A program made the translations under genes and the position numbers. A stretch of 64,000 nt of DNA from Ophioderma brevispina (taxonomy: Eukaryota; Echinodermata; Ophiuroidea; Amphilepidida; Ophiodermatidae): positions 1-64,000 of the forward strand of contig JAMKCH010051521.1 of assembly GCA_023653785.1 (NCBI GenBank). Direction: 5' to 3'. This document shows, piece after piece, positions 23,046-34,080 of this stretch (position 1 is the stretch's first letter; each line of letters starts with the position of its first letter). The notes under the pieces are model-generated. The model had not been told where the DNA came from, made no database searches, and worked only from the letters and a program-made list of their open reading frames with translations.

Positions 23046-24640
23046 TAATCTTCCGCCTCAAAGAGGATGGAGGACTATTAATTTAGTGGCCGTCCGCTTG
23101 GAGGTCGTTCCGTGCGAAATTGTTTCAATGTTGCCAAATTTACCTTTGTTCGCATTTATAATGACTATTAGGCTAATTGCGATGTACGGGCGAGCTCTAA
23201 AAGTTCGGATAAATTGGGCTGTTTTAGTTCCCCGGAGAATGGGCCCGGGAGCAACCAATGTTTAACTTGGTTCGTTTAGGGCAACATGACTTAGAAATTG
23301 GTGCACGCCATGGGTGATTGCACCAAACTGGTTGTTATGCCATCCAATGCATCTGCCAAATGCTATGCCATCTCATACGTCAGCGGACATAGCAGAGCTG
23401 GTGCTGTGTGCCCACTGTATTATGGGCCGTTGTTATGTTCCTTTGCTGTCGAGGCTTTGGCAATAGTCGTAACGCTGGAAGCTCCAAACGAAGTGTGATG
23501 GAACGAATGTGAAAATTGTTACGGGGCTCGCTGTGATGTACTATACCGCAAGATCAGATACTGTTGAATCTTGCTCCCTGGTTGAATTTAGAATGTCAAC
23601 AAAATAACGATACATTATCGGATTCTGCTGTAAGAGTTAAGGAGTTCGTAGGACCCATAATGTTTAGGTAGGCCTACTGGTTTTGTTTTTTCTTTGAGCT
23701 TTGAATTGAAGATCGGATTGTCAGGTACGGATATGGATTTTGCTGCATAATGAAGCTTAATTTATGAAGTTGATATATGGCATTTGTAGTGTGTGCACTG
23801 CACCGGTTCATTGCCATGTGTAGCGGTACTCATAGGCAATGCTTGCCCGATGAGCTCGGCCCAGTCAGCCAGAAGGTCACGCACACGGGCGAGGTCCCCT
23901 GGTTGCGCCATAACCCCCCGTTTTTATGGACAGCACGCTTGTACGGCCGTGTTATAACATCCAATGAGGTGGTGAAATATCGCCGTTTTTCGTCACTTTA
24001 AAATCACTACTGCTAAAAAATGATTATCATCATTTTACACTAATATAAATGCTTATCTTGGTCTCGGAGGGTTCATTTTAGTGACAGTAATTGAAAAAGA
24101 CTGCACTTTCGGAAGTAATTCTGAAAAGGGCAAAATTTAGTACCAAACTTGCTCAAAACAAGAACCACTGGCCCCAAGGCCCATGCACTATAAGACAATT
24201 GACCTCTAAGTAATCTTTGCATTGACTTTGACCCCATTTTGTCAAATCTATATTTAAACATCTTCTACAAATAAAATGCCATTGTGACAACCTGAACCTT
24301 TAACACCCCACTGGTCAGGAATTTTGGAGGGTATGCACAGTGAAATCTTCTTACTTGGACCCTCCTATGTGAACCTTGTTTAACACCTATCCCCTTCTTC
24401 CCCCCTCTGCAAATAGTCTTAGAATCATCAAACTTTGCCATAAGAACTATTGGCCCAAGACCATGGGTTTATATATTTCTCTTGATCTCTAATTGACCTA
24501 GTAACTTCCCGCCTATTTGAAAAAAAATCTGTAAAACCACTCTTCTAAAAAAAGAGCAAAAAGCACCACACTTGCACACAAGAACTGCTTCATCCTACAA
24601 ACTACCCCAAATACTCACACACCCATCCCAACAAAACCAA
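23046..24640. other. insertion or unrelated block splitting the LINE
   Basis: The LINE reading stops at about 23045 and resumes at about 24640. The block between has a GC-richer part (23060-23560) with open frames on both strands and no recognised domain. A second part (about 24070-24580) has two diverged copies of a unit with AACTTG..CA.AACAAGAAC and GGCCCAAG.CCATG. Clear terminal repeats were not found. A target duplication could not be read because of divergence. Confidence 0.45.
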
Positions 24641-26612
24641 TCCACAAACCAACATGATGGGCGGAATGACTGGGTAGGTGATCCACTTGTTAATTGCTTT
24701 GTTGAACAAAAATGTTCACCATCTTCCCATATAATGAATTGCATGGCGATCTGGCAACACATTCGCTAATTACTTCCTGACCAAAATAGTTAAAATCAGG
24801 GAGGACCTTGATGCTGAATTTTGTCGTGCAAACTTCAATGTTTGGTATCCTGATGACTATTGCGTCTACTGCTGCCTCAACTTCCATTTCTACGAACCAA
24901 CAAATGGGACAAGTGCTTAAGTTGATTTCTCAAATAACACCCAGTAAATCTAGCAGACTATATCCTATTCCAAATTGGGTCATGAAGGAAAATATATCTT
25001 AACTCCTGCCAGTTTTAACAAGCATTATTACTCTTCGCTTCATTTGGTATATTCCAAGTGGTGCGCACCAGCACACTTATCAAACCTCTATTGAAGAAGA
25101 CAACGTTGGATAAAATGTTGTAACAACACCTAGAGACCTGTGTCAAACATTACATTTCTTGGCAAACTGATTGAGAAAATAGCATTGTCCAGAATAACAG
25201 AACACACGGATCATCATAATTTAGCAGACTTCCCGAGTATAAATCTGCCCTATAGAGATGCTCACATGCCGGAGTCTGCCCTTCAAAAAGTCAAAAATGA
25301 ACATTATGCCTTTCAATTGATGGTAAGAAAAGCTGGCTGCTCGATTATGGACCTTCAGCTGCTTGATACGGTGATCATGAAATTCTGTATCCGGCTTCAA
25401 AGCGCATTGGTGTTTCAGGACACAGCTTTGGAATGTTCCGTAGTGCGGTATCTTCAAGGGGACTCAGCGGGCTGTGGGACCTAGCAGGGGGCTACTCATT
25501 TCTGAATCCCAATTCACTGCACATTTGGTGTTGCCACAGGGGCTCATGTAGTCCGGGTCCCTATAGGCTACCAGTATTTTACACGTTACCAGTGGAAATA
25601 TTGACCGTTCCTCATGGTGTCAGCATCATGGTACGCAGATGATACTCAAACTTATGTTCCCTTTGACCAACCAGATCAGTGAAATTGGAAAATGCACTGA
25701 TTGTTCTTCAAAACTGCATAAAGTGGACATCAAAATATGGGATGTATGTCAACAAATTATTAAAATACTCCAATGATCTAAAACTGAGTTCTTTGTTGCT
25801 GCACCTAATCTCTAATACAAAATAGACTCCCCTGACTACAACACGTATATTGCGAAAACTCTCACATTAAAACCATTCAAACAAATAGCAAATCTTGGCG
25901 CCTACTTGATTCAAAACCATGACATGGAATCACAAATCACTAATGTTAGTGTACAATCATCTACACATCTTCGGAACAGTGCTCGCGAATTTCGCAGATA
26001 GATACATTGATAAAGACACTTGACATCATGTGTACGCTCTTTAACTTTCTCGAGCGATTATTGCAGGTTTACTTTCTTCGACTACCAAAGTCGTTTAATT
26101 TCGTCTAAGGCTACAAAAGTGGGCTGCAAGACTGTTTTTACTGTAACTAGCAGCAGGACCCACAACCCCCATGCTACCAATCTTCATTCTTCATTGGGTC
26201 CATGTGAAACAGAGAATCTTTAAATTGCTTTTATCTGTTTTTAAGTTCTTAATGGCATGGTCCTGTAACTTCAAATGTTTCAATTACATGTTCCACAAGA
26301 AACCTTAGGTCGTCAAAAACGATCGCCTACGGTGGAATTATCACAGGACTCGCGTAAAAGCTGGCGATACATAAAAGTTTTACTCGGATGGCTTCACAAC
26401 GTTATATGGAACAACCTTCCTGTTTCCACATTAGGCAGTTCAGTATACTGTAAAAACGCTTTAAAAAGGCACTAATGATCCATCTGGGTTCCATTAATTG
26501 ATGTGTTTTTTATGTTATATTTATTGCTCTTTTTCTCACTTCTTTTATTGTAAGCGCCTTGAGCCCTGTGCTGGGCACGGCGCATCATAATACAGTTGTA
26601 TGTATGTATGTA
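24640..26612 (+). pseudogene. L2/CR1-like LINE, 3' half: reverse transcriptase, C-terminus and 3' end
   Basis: Blocks in family order: TFANYFLTKIVKIREDLDAE (about 24755-24815); LISQITPSKSSRLYPIPNWV (about 24920-24980); RPVSNITFLGKLIEKIALS (about 25137-25193); ESALQKVKNE (about 25272); a GVPQG-like block near 25530; an intact YADD at 25632-25643 followed by TQTYVPFDQ; and C-terminal FQLHVPQETLGRQKRSP and WNNLPVSTLGSS (about 26273-26440). The 3' end has TTGTAAGCGCCTTGAGCCCT, typical of these LINEs. RT and endonuclease motifs agree on one element about 4.5 kb long including the insertion. It is dead through many frameshifts. Confidence 0.85.
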
Positions 26613-26640
26613 TGTATGTATGTACTTGATGTATGTTGTA
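26596..26640. repeat. (TGTA)n microsatellite at the LINE 3' end
   Basis: GTATGTATGTATGTATGTATG directly follows the LINE terminus and grades into the hairpin minisatellite, whose units also contain GTATGTG. It may have been the LINE tail. Confidence 0.85.
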
Positions 26641-26644
26641 TGTA

Positions 26645-27110
26645 AGTGATGACTATCTTGAGTAGATAGCGTATGTGCATGACTATCTGAGTAGATAGCA
26701 GCAGTATGTGATGACTATCTTGAGTAAATAGCAGATGTATGTGATGACTATCTTGACGTATGATCGCAGCTGTATGTGTGCCTACTCCTTGAGTAGATTT
26801 AGCAGCGGTATGTGAGACTATCGCCGAGTAGTAGATAGCAGTATATGTGATGCGCTATCTTGCAGTAGATAGCAGCTGTATGAGATGGCTATCTGAGTAG
26901 ATACGCAGAGGTTGGTGTAGGACTATAGTGAGTGATAGCAAGCTGTCCCCTCCTCCTTGTGATGACTATCTTGAGTAGATGGCGGTTCTGTATGTGTATG
27001 ATTGGCGATCTTGAGTAGATAGCAGAGGTATGTGATGGCTATCTTGAGTAGGATAGCAGATGTAGTGATGAACTATCTTGCGTAGATTCGTAGCTGTATG
27101 AGATGCTACA
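26645..27110. repeat. hairpin-forming minisatellite, about 33-bp unit
   Basis: About 14 diverged copies of a unit close to GATGACTATCTTGAGTAGAT followed by AGCAGCTGTATGT. The core CTATCT-TGAGT-AGATAG is a perfect 6-bp stem with a 5-nt loop. In GCTATCT...AGATAGC versions the stem is 7 bp. Indels between copies are frequent. Two further units lie about 4.6 kb upstream, on the other side of the LINE. Confidence 0.9.
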
Positions 27111-27142
27111 CAGAGATAAACTTTTTAAAAATATGGGGGCCT

Positions 27143-27672
27143 TTAAGGTGCAACAAGAGATTTCAAGTCAATCCCAAATTTTGTGGTATGTAGGATTCAT
27201 ATAGATAGACACTCAATTAGCAACTTTTATTGGCTAGACAAATAGTTGAAATGAAACAAAAGGTGATTTGTATATGCTTATATTCAATGAAGCATGAGCT
27301 GAGTTTCCTACTTGCTCCTATCAATCTGACATCTGGGTCATTCCCTGCCAAGTCAACAAAGCGAGTACACCATCACCTCAAGGATTTCTTTCTTTTTTGG
27401 CTCTGTATTGAAAGATATTCATGGGAAAACTCAAATCCTGAAAATTTGAGCTCTATACCTCTTTTTTTTCACGCTATAGCAATTTTAAATTGAGGGGGTC
27501 ACCTCAAAACATGTACCAGTGTGTGAAATTCAATATTCGAGGGCCCTAGGTAGAGAAATTACACCCCTAAGATCTTTCAAAACCTGCCTTCTGGAGTAAC
27601 CTTTTGCTGCAGATTGCAAATATGTGAACAGAAAAAATACCACTGTTATTTAAATCTCTTGTTGCACCTTAA
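27143..27672. mobile_element. MITE family A, copy 2 (with extra internal sequence)
   Basis: The left end is TTAAGGTGCAACAAGAGATTT; the right end read in reverse is GTTAAGGTGCAACAAGAGAT. The internal block AAAGGTGATTTGTATATGCT and adjoining sequence matches the other copies. At about 530 bp it is roughly 185 bp longer than its siblings. The extra sequence is in the right half (around 27340-27600) and overlaps the frame 27230-27493, which is therefore not a gene. Confidence 0.82.
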
Positions 27673-28255
27673 CAGGGTTAACATTTGCACACTGTTGGTA
27701 AAATATGTAAATGAGTTCATATCATATGTATAGTCACCATATTAAAAAATGGGAAGAAAACAAACATGGAAATAATGTAATAAGCGAAAAATTAAAAAAA
27801 AAAAAAAGTAGTTTTGTATGCTTGGAGTCATAGAATTAGTAGGTATGTTTGCTTGTGTTAAACGGACGCATGATGTGCGTGTGTGTGCATGAATGAGGCA
27901 AGAGCGTGTTGTTTGTAGTTGTTGTGGACTGCCAGCATAGCTGGCAGGACACTTAGCATTTACGTACCATGTGTGTTTGTATATGTGTGTATGTATATTG
28001 TTTAGGGTGTACGTGTGTATATTGGTGTATGTGTGAGTGCATGCGGTGTGTCGCTTAAAAATGTTAGTTTTTATATGCAGCCACACACAGCTTATATTAT
28101 TGAATACAGCTATATTCTTTGAATATTGTGAGCACAAAGCCACGAACTGCAAAATTCTAGGGGTTTATGTATTAAAAAGCAGAGTTAACTTGGGATTTGA
28201 AAACTGACTATGGATGTTGAAACTGATTCAAAGTGCCTCTTTAATCTATTTCAGA
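27673..28255. other. TG-rich low-complexity DNA, no gene
   Basis: 27960-28060 is rich in TGTGTGTATGTATA-like sequence. The 136-residue minus-strand frame 27742-28152 is His/Thr-rich because it reads this tract in reverse, and I reject it as coding. Confidence 0.6.
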
Positions 28256-28353
28256 GTGGTCTGATCATGTTACGTCTGTGAACATTGAAAAACTAAACAA
28301 GCCATTGTGAGGAATATTTCTCCAGACCACGTATATGGATACCTGCAGTGGTT
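28256..28353 (+). other. candidate exon, unassigned
   Basis: CTTTAATCTATTTCAG precedes and TTGGTGAGTAA follows a block of about 98 bp. The first half reads WSDHVTSVNIEKLNKP, then a stop. A +1 shift gives IVRNISPDHVYGYLQWL to the donor. A coding exon with one frameshift is possible. I recognise no family. The alternative is chance pairing of signals. Confidence 0.28.
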
Positions 28354-28396
28354 GGTGAGTAAAATTTTGAAGTGCTTCATAGTTATTCTGTAGTGC

Positions 28397-28606
28397 CAGT
28401 GGTGGTAACCAGTTTTTTTTCAGGGGGGGGGGCACACAGATTTTCAAGGGGCAAGCATATATTAAACATTGTTAGTATATTATAGGCATATGTGGTTTTC
28501 ACTGTTAAATTGGTGCGTGTGCAAAAAATCACTAACCACAGGGGCAAGGAACGAGGGAAAGATCTCCCCACCAAGGGGGGACATCTTCTCCATGGTTACG
28601 CCACTG
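28397..28606. mobile_element. hAT-like MITE (CAGTGGCGTAACCA ends)
   Basis: The left end is CAGTGGTGGTAACCAG; the right end read in reverse is CAGTGGCGTAACCATG. A G-rich block follows each end inside (CAGGGGGGGGGC, and CCCCCC on the opposite strand). It is about 210 bp and non-coding. The ends resemble the element at 5591-5810. No clean 8-bp target duplication could be read. Confidence 0.65.
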
Positions 28607-28900
28607 GTGTATGTGGATAACATTTCAAAGAAAAAGCATTGACTTAAAGGCAGCTAAAACAAGCATGTTTAGTACGTGAATCAGAGTACTTTCCCAAACC
28701 TGATACCTATGATTACCTGGGTAGGAAACACAAAATTAAGATGTCAGTTGTAGGATTTTTACACTTTTTCTAGGTGTGAATTTTCATCATTTGGCTATTT
28801 GGGTAGAATTACATGTATATGGCACAACCCCCAAATGGGGTTTGGCACTGAATTTTAATCAAAGTTGAGGTCTTTGGAACCGAAATCTCAAATGGTCAAA

Positions 28901-29072
28901 AACCGGGTTAGATGAGTGGACCTTTTTCCTTCCAAAAATACTATAAAAATGGGGCTGTACCAGGTGAGAATATTCCTCATGGATGGGCCTTTTCGGCCCA
29001 CCATGAGGAATTTTCTAACCCGTTACAACCCGAAAAAAGTTCCACTCATGTAGGACTAACCTGGTTTAACCC
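28901..29072. repeat. large imperfect palindrome
   Basis: The centre is GGGCC-TTTTC-GGCCC (28985-28999). Inner arms are CCTCATGG / CCATGAGG with ATTCC/GGAAT continuations. Outer arms are AACCGGGTTAGATGAGTGGA on the left and TCCACTCATGTAGGACTAAC then CTGGTTT on the right. The whole can fold into one long hairpin of about 170 nt. It is probably a foldback element; no target duplication was identified. Confidence 0.72.
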
Positions 29073-29620
29073 AGTCTTAAGTTAGAGCCCTTTCAGAATT
29101 ACCAGCCTGATTTTTAAGGAAATTAGGGTTGTGGAGCTGAAGTTTTGGGGCCAAAGTTAGTGGTCTTTAAACTGGGAGCATACTTAAACAGGAGAGAAAA
29201 GACATTAAAATTAAGGTGCCCACAATGCCCAAACGTAAACCTCCCTTTAGGTCAGTTGCCTCAGGCATTGGCCTCTCCCTCCTTCCCCTTCTAGTTTTAC
29301 CTCTCCCCTCATATGTTAACGTTGTCTCATCTGCTTATTCAATCCAAACAATAGCGCGCCCTGGGGGTGGTACATAGGCGTTTTTTGATGAAAATAATAA
29401 TTTACTAATAATACTAAATAGTTATCCATAAATCGCACTCAAATTTCTTCAATATAACTATTACCTATAACTAATTATGCCAAAAAACTTGATTCAAAAG
29501 CTGAAGTTCCGTTGGACACGGCAGTCCAAACCCTAATTTTTTTATGTGTGACATCTCAAAAGTACCGTAAAATCATCTATTGCTGAGTTAAATTGACCAG
29601 CCATATTTTTGCTATTGACT
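29073..29620. other. no recognised feature
   Basis: Unique-looking DNA with no long frames, inverted repeats or units seen. Confidence 0.4.
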
Positions 29621-29930
29621 GTTAATGAAAGTATTTTACTGGGTGGTGTAAATATACATTAAGCTCCTCCCCCACCCCCCCCCCCCCCGCTCAATGTTGG
29701 AAAACATCACAAAACATATTTTTTGCCGTATGTAAATGAGTTTAATGAAATTATTTTAATGAAAAAATTATACATGGAGCTTCCCAATCCCCACCCCAAC
29801 CAATGTTGGAGACTACAAAGTATAATTATTTTGTCCGGTAGGTTAATGACGTTTACTGAGTTTATTTCAGTGGGGGAAATATGCATTGAGCCTCAGAATC
29901 CCCCCCCCCCAAAAATTTGAAAAACATTGG
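29620..29930. repeat. tandem array, about 115-bp unit
   Basis: Three units share TTTTACTG.GT / AAATATACATTAAGCTCC, then a C-rich run and a CAATGTTGGA.AAC block and TTTTGCCGTA.GTAAATGAG. Anchors lie near 29651, 29769 and 29879. The C-runs (about 29667-29688 and 29900-29910) are likely length-unstable. Confidence 0.75.
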
Positions 29931-29950
29931 TGTCAACTCATCTATATGCA

Positions 29951-30395
29951 GAGCCATAAGTGAAAGGTTAAGGGATTGACCAAAGCGTGTTAATGCATAC
30001 TCATTCACCTTCTAAGTATGATTAGTGCTTCAAAATTGTATGGGGGAGGGTGTAAGATTGGGGGTGATGTTTATGATACCAAATAGCAGAGCCATAAGTA
30101 AGAAGGTGAAGTATTGAGCAAAGCGTTGTAACTGCATCCGCTTTAAGTATGATTTAGGCTTCAACATTGTATGGGGGAGGAGGAGGGGGTACATGCTGGT
30201 GAGTTACCAATATGCAGAAGCCATAAGTAGAGGTGAAGTATTGAGCAAAGCGGGTTAACTGCATGCTTACATCAGCTTCTAAGTATTGATTTAGCTTCAA
30301 CATTGTACGGGGGGTGTAGTTGTGGTGATGTTTAAACAATAGGCTATTTGAAGAGTCACAAGTGGAAGGATTGTAAAGCATTGAGCAAAGCGAAT
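29951..30395. repeat. tandem array, about 135-bp unit
   Basis: Four units start with GAGCCATAAGTG-like sequence near 29951, 30089, 30217 and 30353. Each continues with GTATTGAGCAAAGCG, TAACTGCAT, CTAAGTATGATT, CTTCAACATTGTA and GGGGGAGG. The last unit is partial. The minus frame 30154-30381 is a product of the array. Confidence 0.85.
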
Positions 30396-31208
30396 TTCAG
30401 GTAAGGCAGCTTCCAAAAAATACAAAAAAAAATAAACAAAACGATATTCTAGGGAGGCGATTATGAGTTCAAAAATTAAAACAAGTAGTCAAGTAGTCAA
30501 AAAGTAGTTTATACATTAAACTGTATTCAATCACAAGGTCACTACAATAAAGAATGTAATGAATGAGGATCCCACCATACAACCAAACCAGCACGATTTG
30601 GTGGAGCACAAATTATTGATCTCTATGCTAGGAATTGGTTAGGGTTTTTGTATATGTTCAACAATCCAAGAGTTCTACTTGACCAATGAAATATGTATTA
30701 TGTATATTTACTGGAAGTTATAACTTGGCCTTTAAGAAAAAAATGCTGGGGCCATTTTGCCCCCGGTGATCATTAGGCCAGAAATAACGTTATTAACCTA
30801 GAAAACACTGCCAAATCACCAAAAGCGGGTCATCTCGTATTGAAATGAGAGGGTTTTTGCAGTTTGAAGTTAAATTTTCTGACTAAATGACATATATATT
30901 AATCTAATTTTGATATTTAGTTGGAGTATTAGTTAGGTATCCTGAAATCGGTGGGGCACATAGGTCCAAATCGATGGATGTCATCATTTCAAATAAAGAA
31001 AGAAAAGGCAATGAAAAAATTGCCAGACAAACGTTTCAATACGCCCTACCTTCCCTCCCCGCCATTCTCATCTGTGTGGAAGCAAATTCTTGTATTACAC
31101 AGGGGTTGTATAATTAAAAGGCAGATTAAACCGCTGTCGAAATTTTGCCATCTTTATCCGTATCTTCCAATTCGATAACCCTAAGTGTTTGTTCAGGCAA
31201 AAAAACAC
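30396..31208. other. no recognised feature
   Basis: AT-rich DNA. The frame 30951-31178 (plus) shows no domain. Confidence 0.4.
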
Positions 31209-31352
31209 CAGGGCCACCGTTCACGAAGATTACGATTACGATTGTAATTCAAGCGTAACTCAATCAAGTGTAAGTTTGAACTACAATACAAGTTCAAACT
31301 TACGCTTGATCGAGGTAACGCTTTTGTATTGTTATTGTGAAACAGGCCACAG
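31209..31352. mobile_element. 144-bp foldback element
   Basis: Almost entirely palindromic. The left arm runs CAGGGCCACCGTTCACGAAG ... AAGCGTAACTCAATCAAG ... GTAAGTTTGAACT. The right arm read in reverse is CTGTGGCCTGTTTCACAAT ... AAGCGTTACCTCGATCAAG ... GTAAGTTTGAACTT, with a short loop at about 31283-31289. The outer ends are CAGGGCC-like. No target duplication is clear. It lies 13 bp from MITE family B copy 2. Confidence 0.82.
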
Positions 31353-31365
31353 GTTTAGGGTGATG

Positions 31366-31701
31366 TTAAAGGTGTTTGTTACGATCGTCTTTGGGACCCC
31401 CCTGATTTTACCATCAATTTTGATATCAGATGAAAGGCCGTATTTTTCTCATTGTTGTCCTGAAATTTCAGCTTTCAAATCCATTTCTTTCTCAAGATAT
31501 AGATAAAAAACTACCGTTTTAGTGGTTAACCATCAATATTAGCACAGTAGTGAATAGGGCGTTGCACTATGCATTATCGCGTCTAGCATCAAAGCCTCAA
31601 GTCTGTTTTCCCACAGTACTTGATAGTCAGTGTGTACAAGTGTCAGGCTCTCATATCAAGTAGAGAACACGATAGACAAAAATCGGAACAAGCACCTTTA
31701 A
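31366..31701. mobile_element. MITE family B, copy 2
   Basis: Starts TTAAAGGTGTTTGTT and ends AACAAGCACCTTTAA, so TTAA stands at both ends as the presumed target duplication and the inverted ends are about 15 bp. It shares internal sequence with 19959-20294. The frame 31189-31506 spans this element and its neighbour and is not a gene. Confidence 0.83.
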
Positions 31702-31996
31702 TTATGGTATTGTTAATTCTGTCTCTGGATTTTAACCCCCTAGATTTACTCCAGCTGTCCGACAGGGGGTAAAAGATAACAAAGTGGGTTGAGTAGTGGT
31801 CGTCTGATTTACATCATTCTGGTATATAACCCTTATCTCTTAAATGCACATGGAGTCGGCCTTTATTCCATAATTTAGAAGAAATTAATTATACCACCTA
31901 TCTTGCAAACGGAATAAAGTCAAACTTTGATACACCTTTTGCATCACAGACCGAATACCTAGGGGTTTTAGAACAAAAATAAGATAAACACTAACT

Positions 31997-32475
31997 TCAT
32001 TGTTGTTGGTTTCGTGCATGTCGACTAACATAACGTCTTACTCGTCTACCTAAATATTCATATCGGTTGGTGCTTACATTAAATCCATATGAATTATAGT
32101 TTCTTCCTGATTCATATAATCGAAATAAATTTTGAAAATGAACATACGAAGAATTATCTCTACATAAATGAAGTAAAATTGACCATTCCAAAAAAAATTA
32201 AGGGTTTGAATCATTAATATAACAAAATGTTGCTAACAAATTTTTCAAAAGACTCAAATTGCGTGTCGCCAAAACAAACGTTGATATCTAAACGGCCACA
32301 AGAAGGGGCGGTTCAATAATGTCCTTTGTCTGGTTTCCCACTTTCTGGAGATTTCTCTGTTACGGTTACGTCTTCGGTCGTCCATGTTAGATTTAGCACA
32401 TATAGGGCCCTTTCCACAGAAGGTACTATATTGAATGGACTTTTGTTTACACTCCGGATCATCCAAGCAAGCCAA
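31997..32475 (-). CDS. coding-like blocks, unassigned
   Basis: Two adjacent minus-strand open stretches. The first (32390-32254) begins with a Met and reads MDDRRRNRNREISRKWETRQ, a basic, Arg-rich peptide, to RHAI and a stop. The second (32191-31997) includes NSYGFNVSTNRYEYLGRR then VRRYVSRHARN and a stop. They could be two parts of one reading frame separated by a frameshift, or chance frames. I recognise no domain. Their closeness to the exon candidates at 32.7-34.5 kb on the same strand suggests, but does not show, one gene. Confidence 0.22.
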
Positions 32476-32708
32476 GAATACAATACATGCACCCTGGTTT
32501 CAGGCCAACATTTTCGGTCATTCCCTGCAGGTGTTCTTGATTTTTTAACAGTTGATTTTCATCAATCTGTACCTTGAACATAATTTAATAAAAGGCCTAT
32601 GGCATTTATAACAAAAAAGAAAATCATTTAAATTTCATTCTTTTATCAAGATTTTCATCAACTTTGAGTTTCACCAAGTTGGAAATCCCTTCCCCCTACT
32701 TTTATGAG

Positions 32709-33551
32709 TTAATAACAATGGAGGTCTTCTTTTCCATAGGCTGGCTTCTTAGGGAACCTTACTCTTATTTTTGGTGCAACGTCCGAGTCAGTGCTTAATG
32801 GCTCAAAGCCCTTTGGGTATGTCAGTTTGGATTTTGGGCTATTCCGTTTAGCACGGGACCTTGTTACAGCAGGAGACATGATACTTGTGGTGGCTCCACA
32901 GGTTCTGCTAGTTGTTGGGATCTTTTTGGTAGTTTGTTTTACACGAAGAGTAGGCCTACTGGGTCCTGCAGCTCCAGCATTGCTGTTTTTTGTCCCAGAG
33001 TAGAGCATTACATTACATTACATTACATTACATTACAGGAAGCTCTGATTTGGTGTGTTTGGATGGGAGGTGATCTCCCCGGGAGTCTTTCATGGGACCT
33101 AAGGACAGCGGGGCATGCAGCACCTGTACTTGTAGTAACTTTTTGGGCTGTTTGTTTAACATGAACAGTTGCCTCTGCAGTCACTGCCTCGCTGGTTTCA
33201 GGAGATACTGTAATCACGACGGGCTCTGATTCTGTATCTGACAAAGGACAGTCTGCAGCTGTTCCAGGAATTTGGTAGCTTGGAATAGAAAACCTCCTCA
33301 TGTGTCCAATACCTGAACTACCTGCACTTGCAGCTGGGGTTGAGGAAGAAATTGGTGTGGGCATGGCCTTTTCTCTATCTGAACTAAAGAGATGTGTGGT
33401 GTAGGTATCTCATCATTACTGCTGCTGTCTTCAACTTGGGGAATGCCTGTGGCATCAGGATCTACTACCTCTAAGTCTTCTAACTCCTCAAGTTGACTTG
33501 CTGCTAAGTTGTCATCACCGTCTATTATGTCATGTACTAGCACTTTGTGAG
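32709..33551 (-). CDS. candidate exon of an unassigned acidic/Ser-Thr-rich protein
   Basis: TTCATTCATTTTAG precedes 33551. The reading then opens as VLVHDIIDGDDNLAASQLEE, an acidic stretch. After a frame change near 33360 it becomes Ser/Thr/Pro-rich with ESEPVVITVSPETSEAV. After an ATTAC microsatellite (33005-33037) it continues in the third frame with TLRVKQTTKKIPTTSRTC and a basic RSRAKRNSPKSK block to a stop at 32709. HVKQTAQKVTTSTG and RVKQTTKKIPTTS look like an internal duplication. The product seems low-complexity and intrinsically disordered. It may be a host exon with indels or a transposon ORF; no family was recognised. Confidence 0.42.
33005..33037. repeat. (ATTAC)n microsatellite
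   Basis: Six units of CATTA (CATTACATTACATTA...), lying exactly where the minus-strand coding-like reading changes frame. Confidence 0.95.
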
Positions 33552-34080
33552 CTAAAATGAATGAACAAGTAAGGGATTTTATGTCATGTATTCTACAAGC
33601 GACTTAAATCGATATCAGCAACAGAAAACAAATAGGTGCAAAAGGTGCCCTGTGACATTCATGAAACGGTATGATCACCGATGAAACATACCCATCCAGA
33701 GGATATATACACTTCACATCTTCATAAGATGAACTTGGGCCTGGCATGATGCCAGGCCCCCTCCATTGAGTTTATATGATATTTGACAATGTCAACTGTT
33801 CCAACATTCCTATAGGAAAAAAAATAATGGTTACTGCAACAGTAACAATCCAAGAAAGAGTAAGGTACATCATAATGTGTTGTTTATTTCTTTTCATGCC
33901 TCCCTCCCCCGGTTATTATCATAGGTCGCTCCTATACAGGTCTTGGCAGAGCAATCAGTAGGCAGTAACTATGGGAATGACATTTGGACGGGGCAGTCAC
34001 CTTCACAAGTATCCTTTGTCCTGGAAATCATTTCTGTTTCGAGCTTTGACTCAACATTCATGGGGTTTCATACATGGCTT

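Noticed and set aside
26645..27110. CRISPR array
   Set aside because: Units are contiguous and diverged with no unique spacers, no cas genes are present and the DNA is eukaryotic. It is a minisatellite.
27742..28152. 136-codon minus-strand frame with a His/Thr-rich centre
   Set aside because: It reads the TG-rich tract at 27960-28060 in reverse.
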